From assembly GCA_958417695.1 (NCBI GenBank), contig CATZDQ010000116.1, forward strand, positions 1 to 5,570: 5,570 nucleotides of DNA, read 5' to 3'. The position numbers were made by a program, and so were the translations under genes. The notes below the pieces were generated by a model. That model was not told where the DNA came from, ran no database searches, and worked only from the letters and a program-made list of their open reading frames with translations. The DNA is from an uncultured Clostridiaceae bacterium (GTDB taxonomy: Bacteria; Bacillota; Clostridia; TANB77; CAG-508). Positions 1-5,507 of this stretch are shown piece after piece; the first letter of the stretch is position 1; every line of letters starts with the position of its first letter.

Positions 1-60
1 GCAGGTCGATGCCGATTATATCGACCCTGCCACGGGCCGTTTCTGCCTCGAACGGCATTC
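1..60. other. GC-rich foreign-looking segment at the edge (probable chimeric junction)
   Basis: By count, 36 of these 60 bases are G or C, against roughly one third in the rest of the window. The GH3 reading frame loses its family match exactly here. Two other frames look protein-like. A plus-strand frame (2-100) reads VDADYIDPATGRF and continues to a stop at 98-100. A minus-strand frame reads ECKRMPFEAETARGRVDII with a high-GC third-position pattern. I cannot decide which, if either, is real, and assign no function. The simplest explanation is a misjoined read or contig end. Confidence 0.6.
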
Positions 61-221
61 TCTTGCACTCGTAATCCATGAGGACCATCTGTCATCTTAA
101 TACTAGGAATACCTATTCTTTCTATCGGTACCGTATGCCAAAAGTCTCTCCCCATAAATAAGCTAACTTTCTCTTCTAAAGTCATTTGCTTTAACCATTC
201 TTGATACTTTTCCAATTGCAT
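1..221 (-). CDS. Glycoside hydrolase family 3 (beta-glucosidase type), N-terminal fragment, cut by window edge
   Basis: GH3 enzymes of this type remove terminal sugars from beta-glucosides and related oligosaccharides by a retaining mechanism. The visible N-terminus contains MTLEEKVSLFMG (residues 13-24), DFWHTVPIERIGIPS (26-40) and the very typical TDGPHGLRVQ (44-53). The catalytic aspartate of the family lies much further on and is not in the window. The start is the ATG at 221-219. It is preceded by AGGAG at 230-226 (4-nt gap) and begins just before the conserved block, as usual. The frame stays open to position 1, but the family match stops near residue 54 (position 60). Beyond that the predicted residues are Arg/Gly-rich and the DNA is GC-rich, so residues 55 onward are probably not the real protein. 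No signal peptide is seen, which suggests a cytoplasmic enzyme. It lies 62 bp downstream of the transglutaminase-like gene on the same strand. The family call is firm; substrate is unknown. Confidence 0.9.
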   Translation of the reverse strand, partial: MQLEKYQEWLKQMTLEEKVSLFMGRDFWHTVPIERIGIPSIKMTDGPHGLRVQENAVRGRNGPWQGRYNRHRP

Positions 222-225
222 ACAT

Positions 226-230
226 CTCCT
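226..230 (-). promoter_or_regulatory. Ribosome binding site of the GH3 gene
   Basis: On the minus strand AGGAG (within AAAAGGAGATGT) lies 4 nt before the ATG at 221. An overlapping ATG at 225-223 (GGAGATGTATG) is out of the GH3 frame, so the GH3 motif decides the start at 221. No terminator hairpin is seen in the 62-bp gap (222-283), so read-through from the upstream gene is possible. Confidence 0.8.
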
Positions 231-283
231 TTTTTCTTTTGATTAACAACCCTTTAAATTATCTTCCTTAATCTTATATCTGT

Positions 284-1432
284 TTAATAATCTTTCACGT
301 TTAAAGTAGGGTATTCAAATGTCATTCCTGTTTGGGATACCCTTCCATTTGGTACATGATTCTTTAAAAAGCTTTGTCCCTTACATAGATACGCATGTTT
401 CATTTGATTGGTTAGACTGCCTCCTCCTTGAATAATCGGGTCATTCCAAGTAACATCTACAGCATACCAATTGCCCTCTATTTGCACATAATTCCATAAA
501 TGTGCCTCTGTCTTTCCTTCCGAATTACTAGCTGTTCCCGATACCAAAATACATGGTATTTCTAATCCATCCATAATATATTGAAAGGCTTTTGCATATC
601 CCTCACAAACCACTTGTTTTTCTATAAAGGCACCATAAATATTTCTAGTATTGGTTCTATTTAGGGTTTGGTCATAAGAAAGTGCGTCTACAATCCAATC
701 ATTAACTTGTTTAATTTTCTGGTAAGTCGTTCCACTTACACTAGCTACACATTGTCTTTGAATCGCTTGTAAAGCAGAAAGCGCCTCTTCTACATCTTGC
801 TTACAAGTATATCCTGTCATATAATAATTTCTACCTTCTTCTGGTCCAATGGATACTTCATAATTAACGATATTCCATACTTTTGTACTATTAATATATA
901 AATATATCTTAGAGGTATCTAAATAAAACAAATCTACAAAATCTGTCATAAGCGCATCCCAAGCATCTTGATAAGCTTGTTTCAATATTTGTTCTCCACC
1001 ACTGGCTGTTAAAACGGATTGAAAAGTATCTCCTAAAGAAATCTTATAATTACCATTTTTCATCTGCTCTGTATGATTTACAACTGCCTCATAAATTTTT
1101 TTAGCATTTCCATCTAATTGTTTATAAAAGTATCCTGTCTGCTCTGACACATGGTCTTCTAATAAAACCGTTGGTTTCTCTAATGTTCCTAAAATAGGGG
1201 CTACTACCTCTGCGCTCTGATTAACCACCTCTACTTGATTTTGTAACATATTTTGTTTTACAGTATTACCCTCTTGTTCATTTTGCCCAATCTGTTCTTC
1301 CGCAATTGGAGTCTGCTCATGAAATACAAAAGTATCTGGATTTTGTGTTTTCCACCAAATAATCCCTAAACAAATTAAAATAATAAATAACAAAACAAAC
1401 AGTATTTTTATAAAAGGATGTTTGCTACCCAT
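284..1432 (-). CDS. Membrane-anchored transglutaminase-like superfamily protein
   Basis: A 382-residue protein. Residues 7-25 are strongly hydrophobic (ILFVLLFIILICLGII) after a short Lys-containing start, giving an uncleaved signal anchor or signal peptide. A Gln/Glu/Asn-rich linker follows (about 31-75), so the rest is probably outside the membrane. The C-terminal half holds a transglutaminase-like (papain-fold) domain with an intact catalytic triad: Cys276 in VVCEGYA, His311 in EAHLWNYV and Asp326 in YAVDVTWNDP. Bacterial members act as cysteine peptidases or amide-transfer enzymes on the cell surface or wall; the substrate here is unknown. Residues 346-382 form a short tail typical of clostridial members. 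The ATG at 1432-1430 has AGGAG 8 nt upstream, overlapping the stop codon of the patatin-like gene, so the two are almost certainly co-transcribed and translationally coupled. The domain call is secure; the biological role is not. Confidence 0.9.
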   Translation of the reverse strand: MGSKHPFIKILFVLLFIILICLGIIWWKTQNPDTFVFHEQTPIAEEQIGQNEQEGNTVKQNMLQNQVEVVNQSAEVVAPILGTLEKPTVLLEDHVSEQTGYFYKQLDGNAKKIYEAVVNHTEQMKNGNYKISLGDTFQSVLTASGGEQILKQAYQDAWDALMTDFVDLFYLDTSKIYLYINSTKVWNIVNYEVSIGPEEGRNYYMTGYTCKQDVEEALSALQAIQRQCVASVSGTTYQKIKQVNDWIVDALSYDQTLNRTNTRNIYGAFIEKQVVCEGYAKAFQYIMDGLEIPCILVSGTASNSEGKTEAHLWNYVQIEGNWYAVDVTWNDPIIQGGGSLTNQMKHAYLCKGQSFLKNHVPNGRVSQTGMTFEYPTLNVKDY

Positions 1433-1440
1433 ATCTTTTT

Positions 1441-1446
1441 CTCCTA
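1441..1446 (-). promoter_or_regulatory. Stop/ribosome-binding-site overlap coupling two genes
   Basis: On the minus strand the sequence TAGGAG merges the TAG stop of the patatin-like gene (1446-1444) with the AGGAG ribosome binding site (1445-1441) of the transglutaminase-like gene, 8 nt before its ATG. This arrangement supports one transcript with coupled translation. Confidence 0.85.
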
Positions 1447-2286
1447 TTCCTCTCTTTTTAACATTTCTTTTATCTGTTTCATCTTTGTTAGTGTAGTAAT
1501 ATAGCCTATATTATAACAATAATCAATTTTTTTAATATTAAAAACACTCGCTTGTTCTAAATCTAAATCAATTACCATATCACTTTCTTGTACCGCTTCA
1601 TGGGCTCTGTTATCAAATAAAATATCTACTGATTTAAAAGCCACTTCATATAAATTCTTAGGAACAGAATTTAAACTCGCTGAAAACTTAATCGTCAGCA
1701 CTTTATCGGCTCCTAATTTTCTAACTTCTCCAGCTGGCACATTATCTAAAATACCACCATCTACAAACATATGATTTAGATATTCACAGGGAGCAAAAAT
1801 TAGTGGATAACTACTACTAGCCCTAACTGCCTTTGCAATTAAAGCATCCTTTATATAATAGGCTTCTTGTAAAGGCCCATTGGTAAAAACATATTTTTTA
1901 CTTTCTATAATATCTACACTAGGAATCGCAAGTGGCATAGGAACTTGTTTTATGTGGGTAATATGCTTTTGTTTAGCACATTCTTCTAAAGCAATCTGGA
2001 TATTTTCACCAGATAATAATCCATACCCTAATAAACGTTTTCTATTTTTAATGTTATCAATCATATATTTGGGATTGGTTTTCATGATTTCTTTAGAAAA
2101 ATACTTAAATAACTCTAACATCTTTTCTGTAGAATATCCCATGGCATATAGTGCTGCTACAATACTACCAATACTAGTACCAGCAATCATATCTACTTGG
2201 ATATCATTTTCTTCCAAAGCCTTTATAACACCTATATGTGCAGCACCTTTTACACCACCACCTGCCAAAGCTAATCCCAATTTCAT
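1444..2286 (-). CDS. Patatin-like phospholipase/esterase (RssA/YlbK type)
   Basis: A 280-residue protein covering one patatin domain from its first residues. Key motifs are intact: the oxyanion-hole loop GGGVKG (residues 9-14), the nucleophile elbow GTSIG with Ser38, and the DGG motif with Asp176, giving the Ser-Asp dyad of patatin-family lipid acyl hydrolases. Family members hydrolyse acyl chains from phospholipids or other esters. The compact size matches the bacterial RssA/YlbK subgroup rather than secreted toxins such as ExoU. No signal peptide or membrane segment is visible, so it is probably cytoplasmic or peripheral at the membrane. The ATG at 2286-2284 has GAGGGTGG about 5 nt upstream, and the motif begins right after it (LGLALAGGG), so the start is well placed. 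It is the first gene of the minus-strand cluster and is divergent from the oxidoreductase. Family is certain; substrate is unknown. Confidence 0.95.
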   Translation of the reverse strand: MKLGLALAGGGVKGAAHIGVIKALEENDIQVDMIAGTSIGSIVAALYAMGYSTEKMLELFKYFSKEIMKTNPKYMIDNIKNRKRLLGYGLLSGENIQIALEECAKQKHITHIKQVPMPLAIPSVDIIESKKYVFTNGPLQEAYYIKDALIAKAVRASSSYPLIFAPCEYLNHMFVDGGILDNVPAGEVRKLGADKVLTIKFSASLNSVPKNLYEVAFKSVDILFDNRAHEAVQESDMVIDLDLEQASVFNIKKIDYCYNIGYITTLTKMKQIKEMLKREE

Positions 2287-2325
2287 ATATCCACCCTCTT
2301 CATCTCTCTAGATTCTCCTTCTTTT

Positions 2326-2367
2326 ATTATACCGCATTTTATAGCATATTGTATAGTATATTTTCAA
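2326..2367 (-). promoter_or_regulatory. Likely sigma-A promoter(s) of the patatin-like operon
   Basis: On the minus strand a TTGAAA -35 (2367-2362) and a TATAAA -10 (2343-2338) are separated by 18 bp, ahead of the ATG at 2286. A perfect TATAAT occurs slightly downstream (2331-2326), with a weaker TATACA 18 bp before it, so a second start is possible. Position and fit are good for a main vegetative promoter, but they were judged by eye only. Confidence 0.6.
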
Positions 2368-2385
2368 ACAATTTCCATATACTAT
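2353..2385. repeat. 9-bp inverted repeat in the divergent promoter region
   Basis: ATAGTATAT (2353-2361) and its exact reverse complement ATATACTAT (2377-2385) are separated by 15 bp. The gap contains the TTGAAA -35 of the patatin-like operon, and the right arm contains TATACT (2378-2383), a possible -10 for the rightward oxidoreductase gene. The placement suits an operator shared by both directions. However, the region is so AT-rich that a chance palindrome is quite possible. Confidence 0.4.
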
Positions 2386-2414
2386 TTTTATAAAATAAAA
2401 TTTTTGAAATAGAA

Positions 2415-2419
2415 AGGAG
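2415..2419 (+). promoter_or_regulatory. Ribosome binding site of the oxidoreductase gene
   Basis: AGGAG lies 7 nt before the ATG at 2427, inside GAAAGGAGA. This is near-ideal spacing and fixes the start of the short-chain dehydrogenase with its full N-terminal extension. Confidence 0.9.
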
Positions 2420-2426
2420 ATACTCT

Positions 2427-3320
2427 ATGTATCCACAATATCCTTATTTTGGTTATAAAGACGAAAATGTAAAAACACCTATTACCTTTCCTAAACAGCA
2501 TCAATCTGTGCAACCTGGCATGGAATATTTAATGAATCCAGCTCCTATTTTTGATAATCCTGACGTGATAGGCAGTAGAAAATTAGAGGGAAAAGTAGCC
2601 ATTGTTACAGGTGGTGATAGTGGTATTGGTAGGGCTGTTAGCATCTTATTTGCAAAAGAAGGTGCTGATGTAGTGGTTGTATACTTAGATGAAAAACAAG
2701 ATGCCACTTATACCAAGCAATGCATTGAAAATTATGGTAGAAGATGTCTTCTCATAGAAGGGGATTTAAGAAAAGAAGCGTTTTCTAAATTTATTGTTGA
2801 AAATACCATTCAAAACTTTGGAAAAATAGACATTTTAGTTAATAACTGTGGTGTACAATATCCACAAAATAGCCTCTTAGATATTACTAATGAACAACTA
2901 AAAAACACTTTTGAAACCAATATTTTTTCTTTCTTTTATTTAACTAAAGCTTGTTTACCTTATTTAGAAGCAAACAGTAGTATCATTAATACGACCTCTG
3001 TTACTGCTTTCGAGGGACACAAAACCTTAATTGACTATTCTAGTACAAAAGGAGCAATTGCTGTATTTACAAAATCATTAGCCCTTTCTTTAGCAGATAG
3101 TCATATTCGTGTTAATGCTGTAGCACCGGGGCCTATTTGGACACCACTCATTCCTTCTAGTTTTTCAGCAGAGGAAGTGGAAATTTTTGGTACAGATACG
3201 CCTTTAAAACGTGCAGGTCAACCATTTGAAGTAGCTCCTGCTTATTTATATTTGGCTAGTGATGACTCTCGTTATGTAACAGGACAAATTCTCCATGTCA
3301 ATGGTGGCACCATGGTTTAA
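2427..3320 (+). CDS. Short-chain dehydrogenase/reductase, YdaD/YhdF/YghA class
   Basis: A 297-residue NAD(P)-dependent oxidoreductase. An N-terminal extension of about 52 residues, rich in Pro, Tyr and Gln (PQYPYFGY, then QPGMEYLMNPAP), precedes the Rossmann domain. This is the hallmark of the class that includes the Bacillus general stress proteins YdaD/YhdF and E. coli YghA. The cofactor loop is TGGDSGIG (61-68). The structural motif is NNCG (139-142), where most relatives have NNAA or NNAG. The catalytic tetrad is intact: Asn165, Ser191, Tyr204 and Lys208 (YSSTK). The end VTGQILHVNGGTMV is typical. Residues after beta-2 (YLDEKQD) do not clearly settle NADP versus NAD use. No signal peptide, so cytoplasmic. 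Likely reactions are reductions of aldehydes or ketones; the true substrate is unknown. It is a single gene facing away from the patatin-like operon, with no obvious terminator of its own before the regulator. Confidence 0.95.
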   Translation: MYPQYPYFGYKDENVKTPITFPKQHQSVQPGMEYLMNPAPIFDNPDVIGSRKLEGKVAIVTGGDSGIGRAVSILFAKEGADVVVVYLDEKQDATYTKQCIENYGRRCLLIEGDLRKEAFSKFIVENTIQNFGKIDILVNNCGVQYPQNSLLDITNEQLKNTFETNIFSFFYLTKACLPYLEANSSIINTTSVTAFEGHKTLIDYSSTKGAIAVFTKSLALSLADSHIRVNAVAPGPIWTPLIPSSFSAEEVEIFGTDTPLKRAGQPFEVAPAYLYLASDDSRYVTGQILHVNGGTMV

Positions 3321-3368
3321 TTTAATCTATTTTAAATATACTAGTTGACAAACTAAACAAAATAATGA

Positions 3369-3398
3369 TTTCATAGGGATTATAGCTTACCTATGAAA
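3369..3398. repeat. 9-bp inverted repeat upstream of the AraC/GyrI regulator
   Basis: TTTCATAGG (3369-3377) and CCTATGAAA (3390-3398) are exact reverse complements around a 12-nt loop. No proper T-tract follows on the plus strand (the sequence continues AATATAACC), so it is a poor intrinsic terminator for the oxidoreductase gene. A consensus TTGACA sits 18 bp upstream (3345-3350), but no good -10 lies at standard spacing; the repeat occupies that place. It may be an operator or a weak RNA hairpin. AraC/GyrI proteins often control their own promoters, but nothing here proves binding. Confidence 0.5.
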
Positions 3399-3440
3399 AA
3401 TATAACCTTTCTTAGACAAAATCTAGCACAAAAAAGCGGG

Positions 3441-3446
3441 TATACT
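3441..3446 (+). promoter_or_regulatory. Possible -10 element of the AraC/GyrI gene
   Basis: TATACT lies about 55 bp before the ATG at 3502, which is a reasonable leader length. No convincing -35 is found at 16-18 bp; the nearest candidate, TTAGAC (3412-3417), is 23 bp away. A promoter that needs an activator would look like this, but so would a chance match in AT-rich DNA. Confidence 0.35.
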
Positions 3447-3501
3447 TTTTCTAAAAATAGTAAGATATAACTACAAACACGCAAAAAGAGAGGTAATGTA
3501 G

Positions 3502-4362
3502 ATGGGATGGATAGAAAGTATTGTAGAAGCCATAAATTATATTGAGGAAAATATCACCAGTGAAAATCTAAGCACAGAGGAAATTGCTAAACATGCATGT
3601 ATTTCTTCCTTTTATTTTCAAAGAGGCTTTGCTATGCTTTGTGGATTTACAGTAGGAGAATATATCAGAAGACGTAGAATTTCTCTTGCTGGTAATGACT
3701 TACTGTGTACGAATCAAAAAATCATAGATATAGCGCTAAAATATGGTTATGATTCACCAGACAGTTTTACCAAAGCTTTTATCCGTTTTCATGGAGTTAC
3801 CCCTACTGCTGTTCGAAAAGAAGGTGCCATGATAAAGTCATATGCACCTCTAAAAATTCAGTTTTTATTGAAAGGTGGTTATATTATGGATTACAAAATT
3901 GTTGAAAAAGATGCCTTTACGGTTATTGGCACATCCAAAAAGTTTAAATATGAGGAAGGACCTATAGAAGTTCCTAAGTTCTGGGAAGAACATTTTCAAA
4001 GCAAAAGAAATCAAATTGTCTGCGGCATGTATGGTATTAACATGGACCAAGAAATGAGTGGAAATACCTTTGAATATATGATTGCAGATAACTATGACCC
4101 AGCTGCTGAAATTCCTAATGGTTTTACTACAAAAGTAATTCCAAAACATACTTGGGCAGTATTTCCTTGTAAAGGACCTTCTAGCAAAGCTATGCCTGAA
4201 ATTAATCAAAAGATTTTCTCAGAATGGTTACCAAATTGTAAGAATTATGAAATTGCAGAAGGATATAATATAGAAATGTATGCAGATGCAACGAATTATC
4301 CAAATGGCGTACAAGATGACAACTATTATAGTGAAATTTGGATTCCGGTTAAGAAAAAATAA
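3502..4362 (+). CDS. AraC-family transcriptional regulator with GyrI-like effector domain
   Basis: A 286-residue regulator with Rob-like order: DNA-binding domain first, ligand domain second. Residues 5-108 form the AraC double helix-turn-helix. The first is about 23-48 (LSTEEIAKHACISSFYFQR). The second is about 73-101 (IIDIALKYGYDSPDSFTKAF followed by FHGVTP), with the family signature G-Y-x-S-x-x-x-F. Residues 129-284 form a GyrI/BmrR-type effector domain (YKIVEKDAFTVIG at the start, EIWIPV at the end). Glu278 sits where these domains often carry a key acidic residue for binding cationic or aromatic compounds. Such proteins usually activate drug, stress or efflux genes, often including themselves. 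The ATG has GAGAGG 8 nt upstream. The neighbouring oxidoreductase, 181 bp upstream on the same strand, could be a target, but this is inference. A second ribosome-binding-like site precedes Met129. Confidence 0.95.
   Translation: MGWIESIVEAINYIEENITSENLSTEEIAKHACISSFYFQRGFAMLCGFTVGEYIRRRRISLAGNDLLCTNQKIIDIALKYGYDSPDSFTKAFIRFHGVTPTAVRKEGAMIKSYAPLKIQFLLKGGYIMDYKIVEKDAFTVIGTSKKFKYEEGPIEVPKFWEEHFQSKRNQIVCGMYGINMDQEMSGNTFEYMIADNYDPAAEIPNGFTTKVIPKHTWAVFPCKGPSSKAMPEINQKIFSEWLPNCKNYEIAEGYNIEMYADATNYPNGVQDDNYYSEIWIPVKKK
3871..3888 (+). promoter_or_regulatory. Possible internal translation start for a stand-alone GyrI domain
   Basis: Inside the regulator gene, AAAGGTGG (3871-3878) lies 7 nt before the in-frame ATG of Met129 (3886-3888), exactly at the first residues of the GyrI-like domain. 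A start here would give a 158-residue effector-domain protein ending at 4362. The same bases encode Lys-Gly-Gly, and a Gly-Gly linker before Met is, from memory, common in this family, so protein constraint alone may explain the match. Confidence 0.3.
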
Positions 4363-4367
4363 ACTAA

Positions 4368-4408
4368 TCATAAGGGAAATAACGTGAAAATCGCTATTTC
4401 CCTTATGA
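4368..4408. terminator. Strong hairpin after the AraC/GyrI gene, terminator-like
   Basis: Fourteen-base perfect arms (4368-4381 and 4395-4408, TCATAAGGGAAATA and its complement) begin 5 nt after the stop codon. On the plus strand no T-tract follows directly; a T-run appears only at 4433-4441. On the minus strand the stem is followed by TTAGTTTATTTTTTC, which is the better terminator tail. It probably ends or stabilises the regulator transcript and may block antisense transcription. The hairpin is certain; its function is inferred. Confidence 0.6.
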
Positions 4409-4454
4409 CATTATGTAGTATATTTATATATATTTTTTTTTAATTTTCTCTTTT

Positions 4455-4484
4455 TTTCAATTTCATGTTTTATTATGTTATAAT
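4455..4484 (+). promoter_or_regulatory. Extended -10 promoter of the membrane-protein gene
   Basis: A perfect TATAAT (4479-4484) is preceded by TG one base upstream (TGTTATAAT), an extended -10. TTTCAA (4455-4460), 18 bp upstream, is a weak -35. It lies 33 bp before the ATG at 4518, which is preceded by GGGGAG at 4505-4510 (7-nt spacing). This is the clearest rightward promoter in the window and shows that the gene is transcribed on its own. Confidence 0.7.
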
Positions 4485-4517
4485 CAAAGCAGAAAAAAGT
4501 AAAAGGGGAGAAAATAT

Positions 4518-5315
4518 ATGAAAAAATATCATCAATTTTTAAATATCTTAAATATTTTAATTTGTTTATTAAGTTTTATCAGTTTTATAAATCCCAGCTA
4601 TCTTATATACCATTCTTTTATACAAATGATGAGCATTCCTTTCTTTATAGTCGTTATTGGCAATATCATTCTATCCATTATTTATTTTAGAAGGAAACGA
4701 ATTCTAAATGCCTTCATAGCTTTGTTAGTTTCCATCCTATTTTTTATTTCTAACTGGGGACGAATTGGTATAATCGGTAATATTTTCGTTATTATTTTAA
4801 GTACCATTCATATTTTTTTAGGTTCACAATTAGAAGATACTGTTAATAAAAAATTACCTATAATTTTCTTTAGTATCCTTTATTTGCTTAGTATTCTAAT
4901 ATTTCTAATGCCTATTTTTATGAATACAATTAATGTAAATAACTTTCATACCGCCATGCTACATATGGAATCAAATATCAACAATGATACTTACATAATA
5001 GATAAGAAAGATGAATATATTTTTTATGATAAAAAAGGAAAAGAACTTAATCGTATAGATGCCAATACTTATGGAAATATTTATCTTTCCTCTTATAATG
5101 GTAGTGGCAAATCATCAGTTTCTAAATTTAAATTAATGGGATTTGGAACCAATTTTTATGGAAGAGAAGTTACTCTAGGTCTAACAGATAAAGGATATAT
5201 ATTAGATGAAAATGGTAATGTATTATTAAAATTGTGCAATTTCTTTGATGAATCCATTTCTGTCTTTACTGGTTTTTTAAACTATCTTGTTTCTACCAAT
5301 CAAATGACTATATAA
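4518..5315 (+). CDS. Orphan polytopic membrane protein with outside beta-rich domain
   Basis: A 265-residue protein of unrecognised family. Hydrophobic segments lie at about 8-24, 39-57, 63-79, 84-102 and 113-135, giving five likely membrane spans. Basic residues fit the positive-inside rule: Lys2-Lys3, Arg58-Arg61 (RRKR) and Lys111-Lys112 would all be inside. The final ~125 residues would then lie outside the cell. That part contains two similar strand-turn-strand stretches, EYIFYDKKGKELNRI (166-180) and KGYILDENGNVLLKL (225-239). They resemble WG/KWG-type beta repeats in pattern (Tyr, then Asp-x-x-Gly-x-x), but this is only a resemblance. No catalytic motif is seen. It has its own promoter and terminator, so it is a single-gene unit. 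A sensor or envelope role is possible, but no function is assigned. The gene looks as AT-rich as, or richer than, its neighbours. Confidence 0.7.
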   Translation: MKKYHQFLNILNILICLLSFISFINPSYLIYHSFIQMMSIPFFIVVIGNIILSIIYFRRKRILNAFIALLVSILFFISNWGRIGIIGNIFVIILSTIHIFLGSQLEDTVNKKLPIIFFSILYLLSILIFLMPIFMNTINVNNFHTAMLHMESNINNDTYIIDKKDEYIFYDKKGKELNRIDANTYGNIYLSSYNGSGKSSVSKFKLMGFGTNFYGREVTLGLTDKGYILDENGNVLLKLCNFFDESISVFTGFLNYLVSTNQMTI

Positions 5316-5350
5316 CAATATCTAAAAATAAAAAGTTAAAGCAATCTAGA

Positions 5351-5400
5351 AAAAATGTTGAGGTCGTTAATAAACTAACGCCTCAACATTTTTATTATTT
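5351..5400 (+). terminator. Intrinsic terminator of the membrane-protein gene, probably bidirectional
   Basis: A 13-bp stem (AAAAATGTTGAGG at 5351-5363, complement at 5381-5393) continues, after one bulged T at 5364, with a 5-bp inner stem CGTTA/TAACG around a 6-nt loop (5370-5375). The right arm runs into TTTTTATTATTTTT. The left arm supplies a T-run on the minus strand (six T) as well, so it can serve both this gene and the convergent gene from the right edge. Confidence 0.85.
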
Positions 5401-5507
5401 TTAATACAGTTCATGAATTATCTTAAATGCCTTCTTCAAAAGTAATTAATAGAAAACATGCTTACTAACTACTTTTAACTTTCTTCACTTTAGCTATTAA
5501 ATAAATA
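5401..5507. other. Intergenic spacer between convergent genes
   Basis: No open frame of note, no ribosome binding site and no strong hairpin is visible. A 7-bp AAAAGTA/TACTTTT inverted repeat (5438-5444, 5470-5476) is present, but it lacks GC content and a T-tract and is probably chance. Confidence 0.6.

Noticed and set aside
1..9. GCAGGTCGA resembles part of a common cloning-vector polylinker
   Set aside because: Nine bases at the very edge match, but the next bases do not continue the polylinker, so chance is sufficient.
1880..2311. Plus-strand open frame opposite the patatin-like gene
   Set aside because: It is a shadow of a gene with complete catalytic motifs on the other strand, and it has no family resemblance.
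2501..2707. Minus-strand open frame inside the oxidoreductase gene
   Set aside because: It overlaps the conserved cofactor-binding region of a clear short-chain dehydrogenase and has no recognisable content.
3342..3355. TAGTT/AACTA small inverted repeat after the oxidoreductase gene as its terminator
   Set aside because: The 5-bp AT-rich stem with no T-tract is too weak to terminate transcription.
3393..3470. A 25-codon frame (MKNITFLRQNLAQKS...) before the regulator gene
   Set aside because: The only purine-rich site upstream (AGGG at 3375-3378) is 14 nt away. The faint similarity to the start of an XRE-type helix-turn-helix is too short to mean anything, and the frame overlaps the right arm of the inverted repeat.
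3865..4209. Minus-strand open frame inside the AraC/GyrI gene
   Set aside because: It is a shadow of the well-supported GyrI-like domain; its composition is unlike a natural protein.
5085..5120. NGSGKSS in the membrane protein (residues 194-200), like an ATP-binding P-loop
   Set aside because: The first Gly/Ala of the Walker A pattern is missing, no Walker B follows, and the stretch is in a predicted outside beta-rich domain.
5438..5476. AAAAGTA/TACTTTT repeat as terminator of the edge gene
   Set aside because: The stem is short and AT-rich with a long loop and no T-run; the strong hairpin at 5351-5400 is a better candidate.
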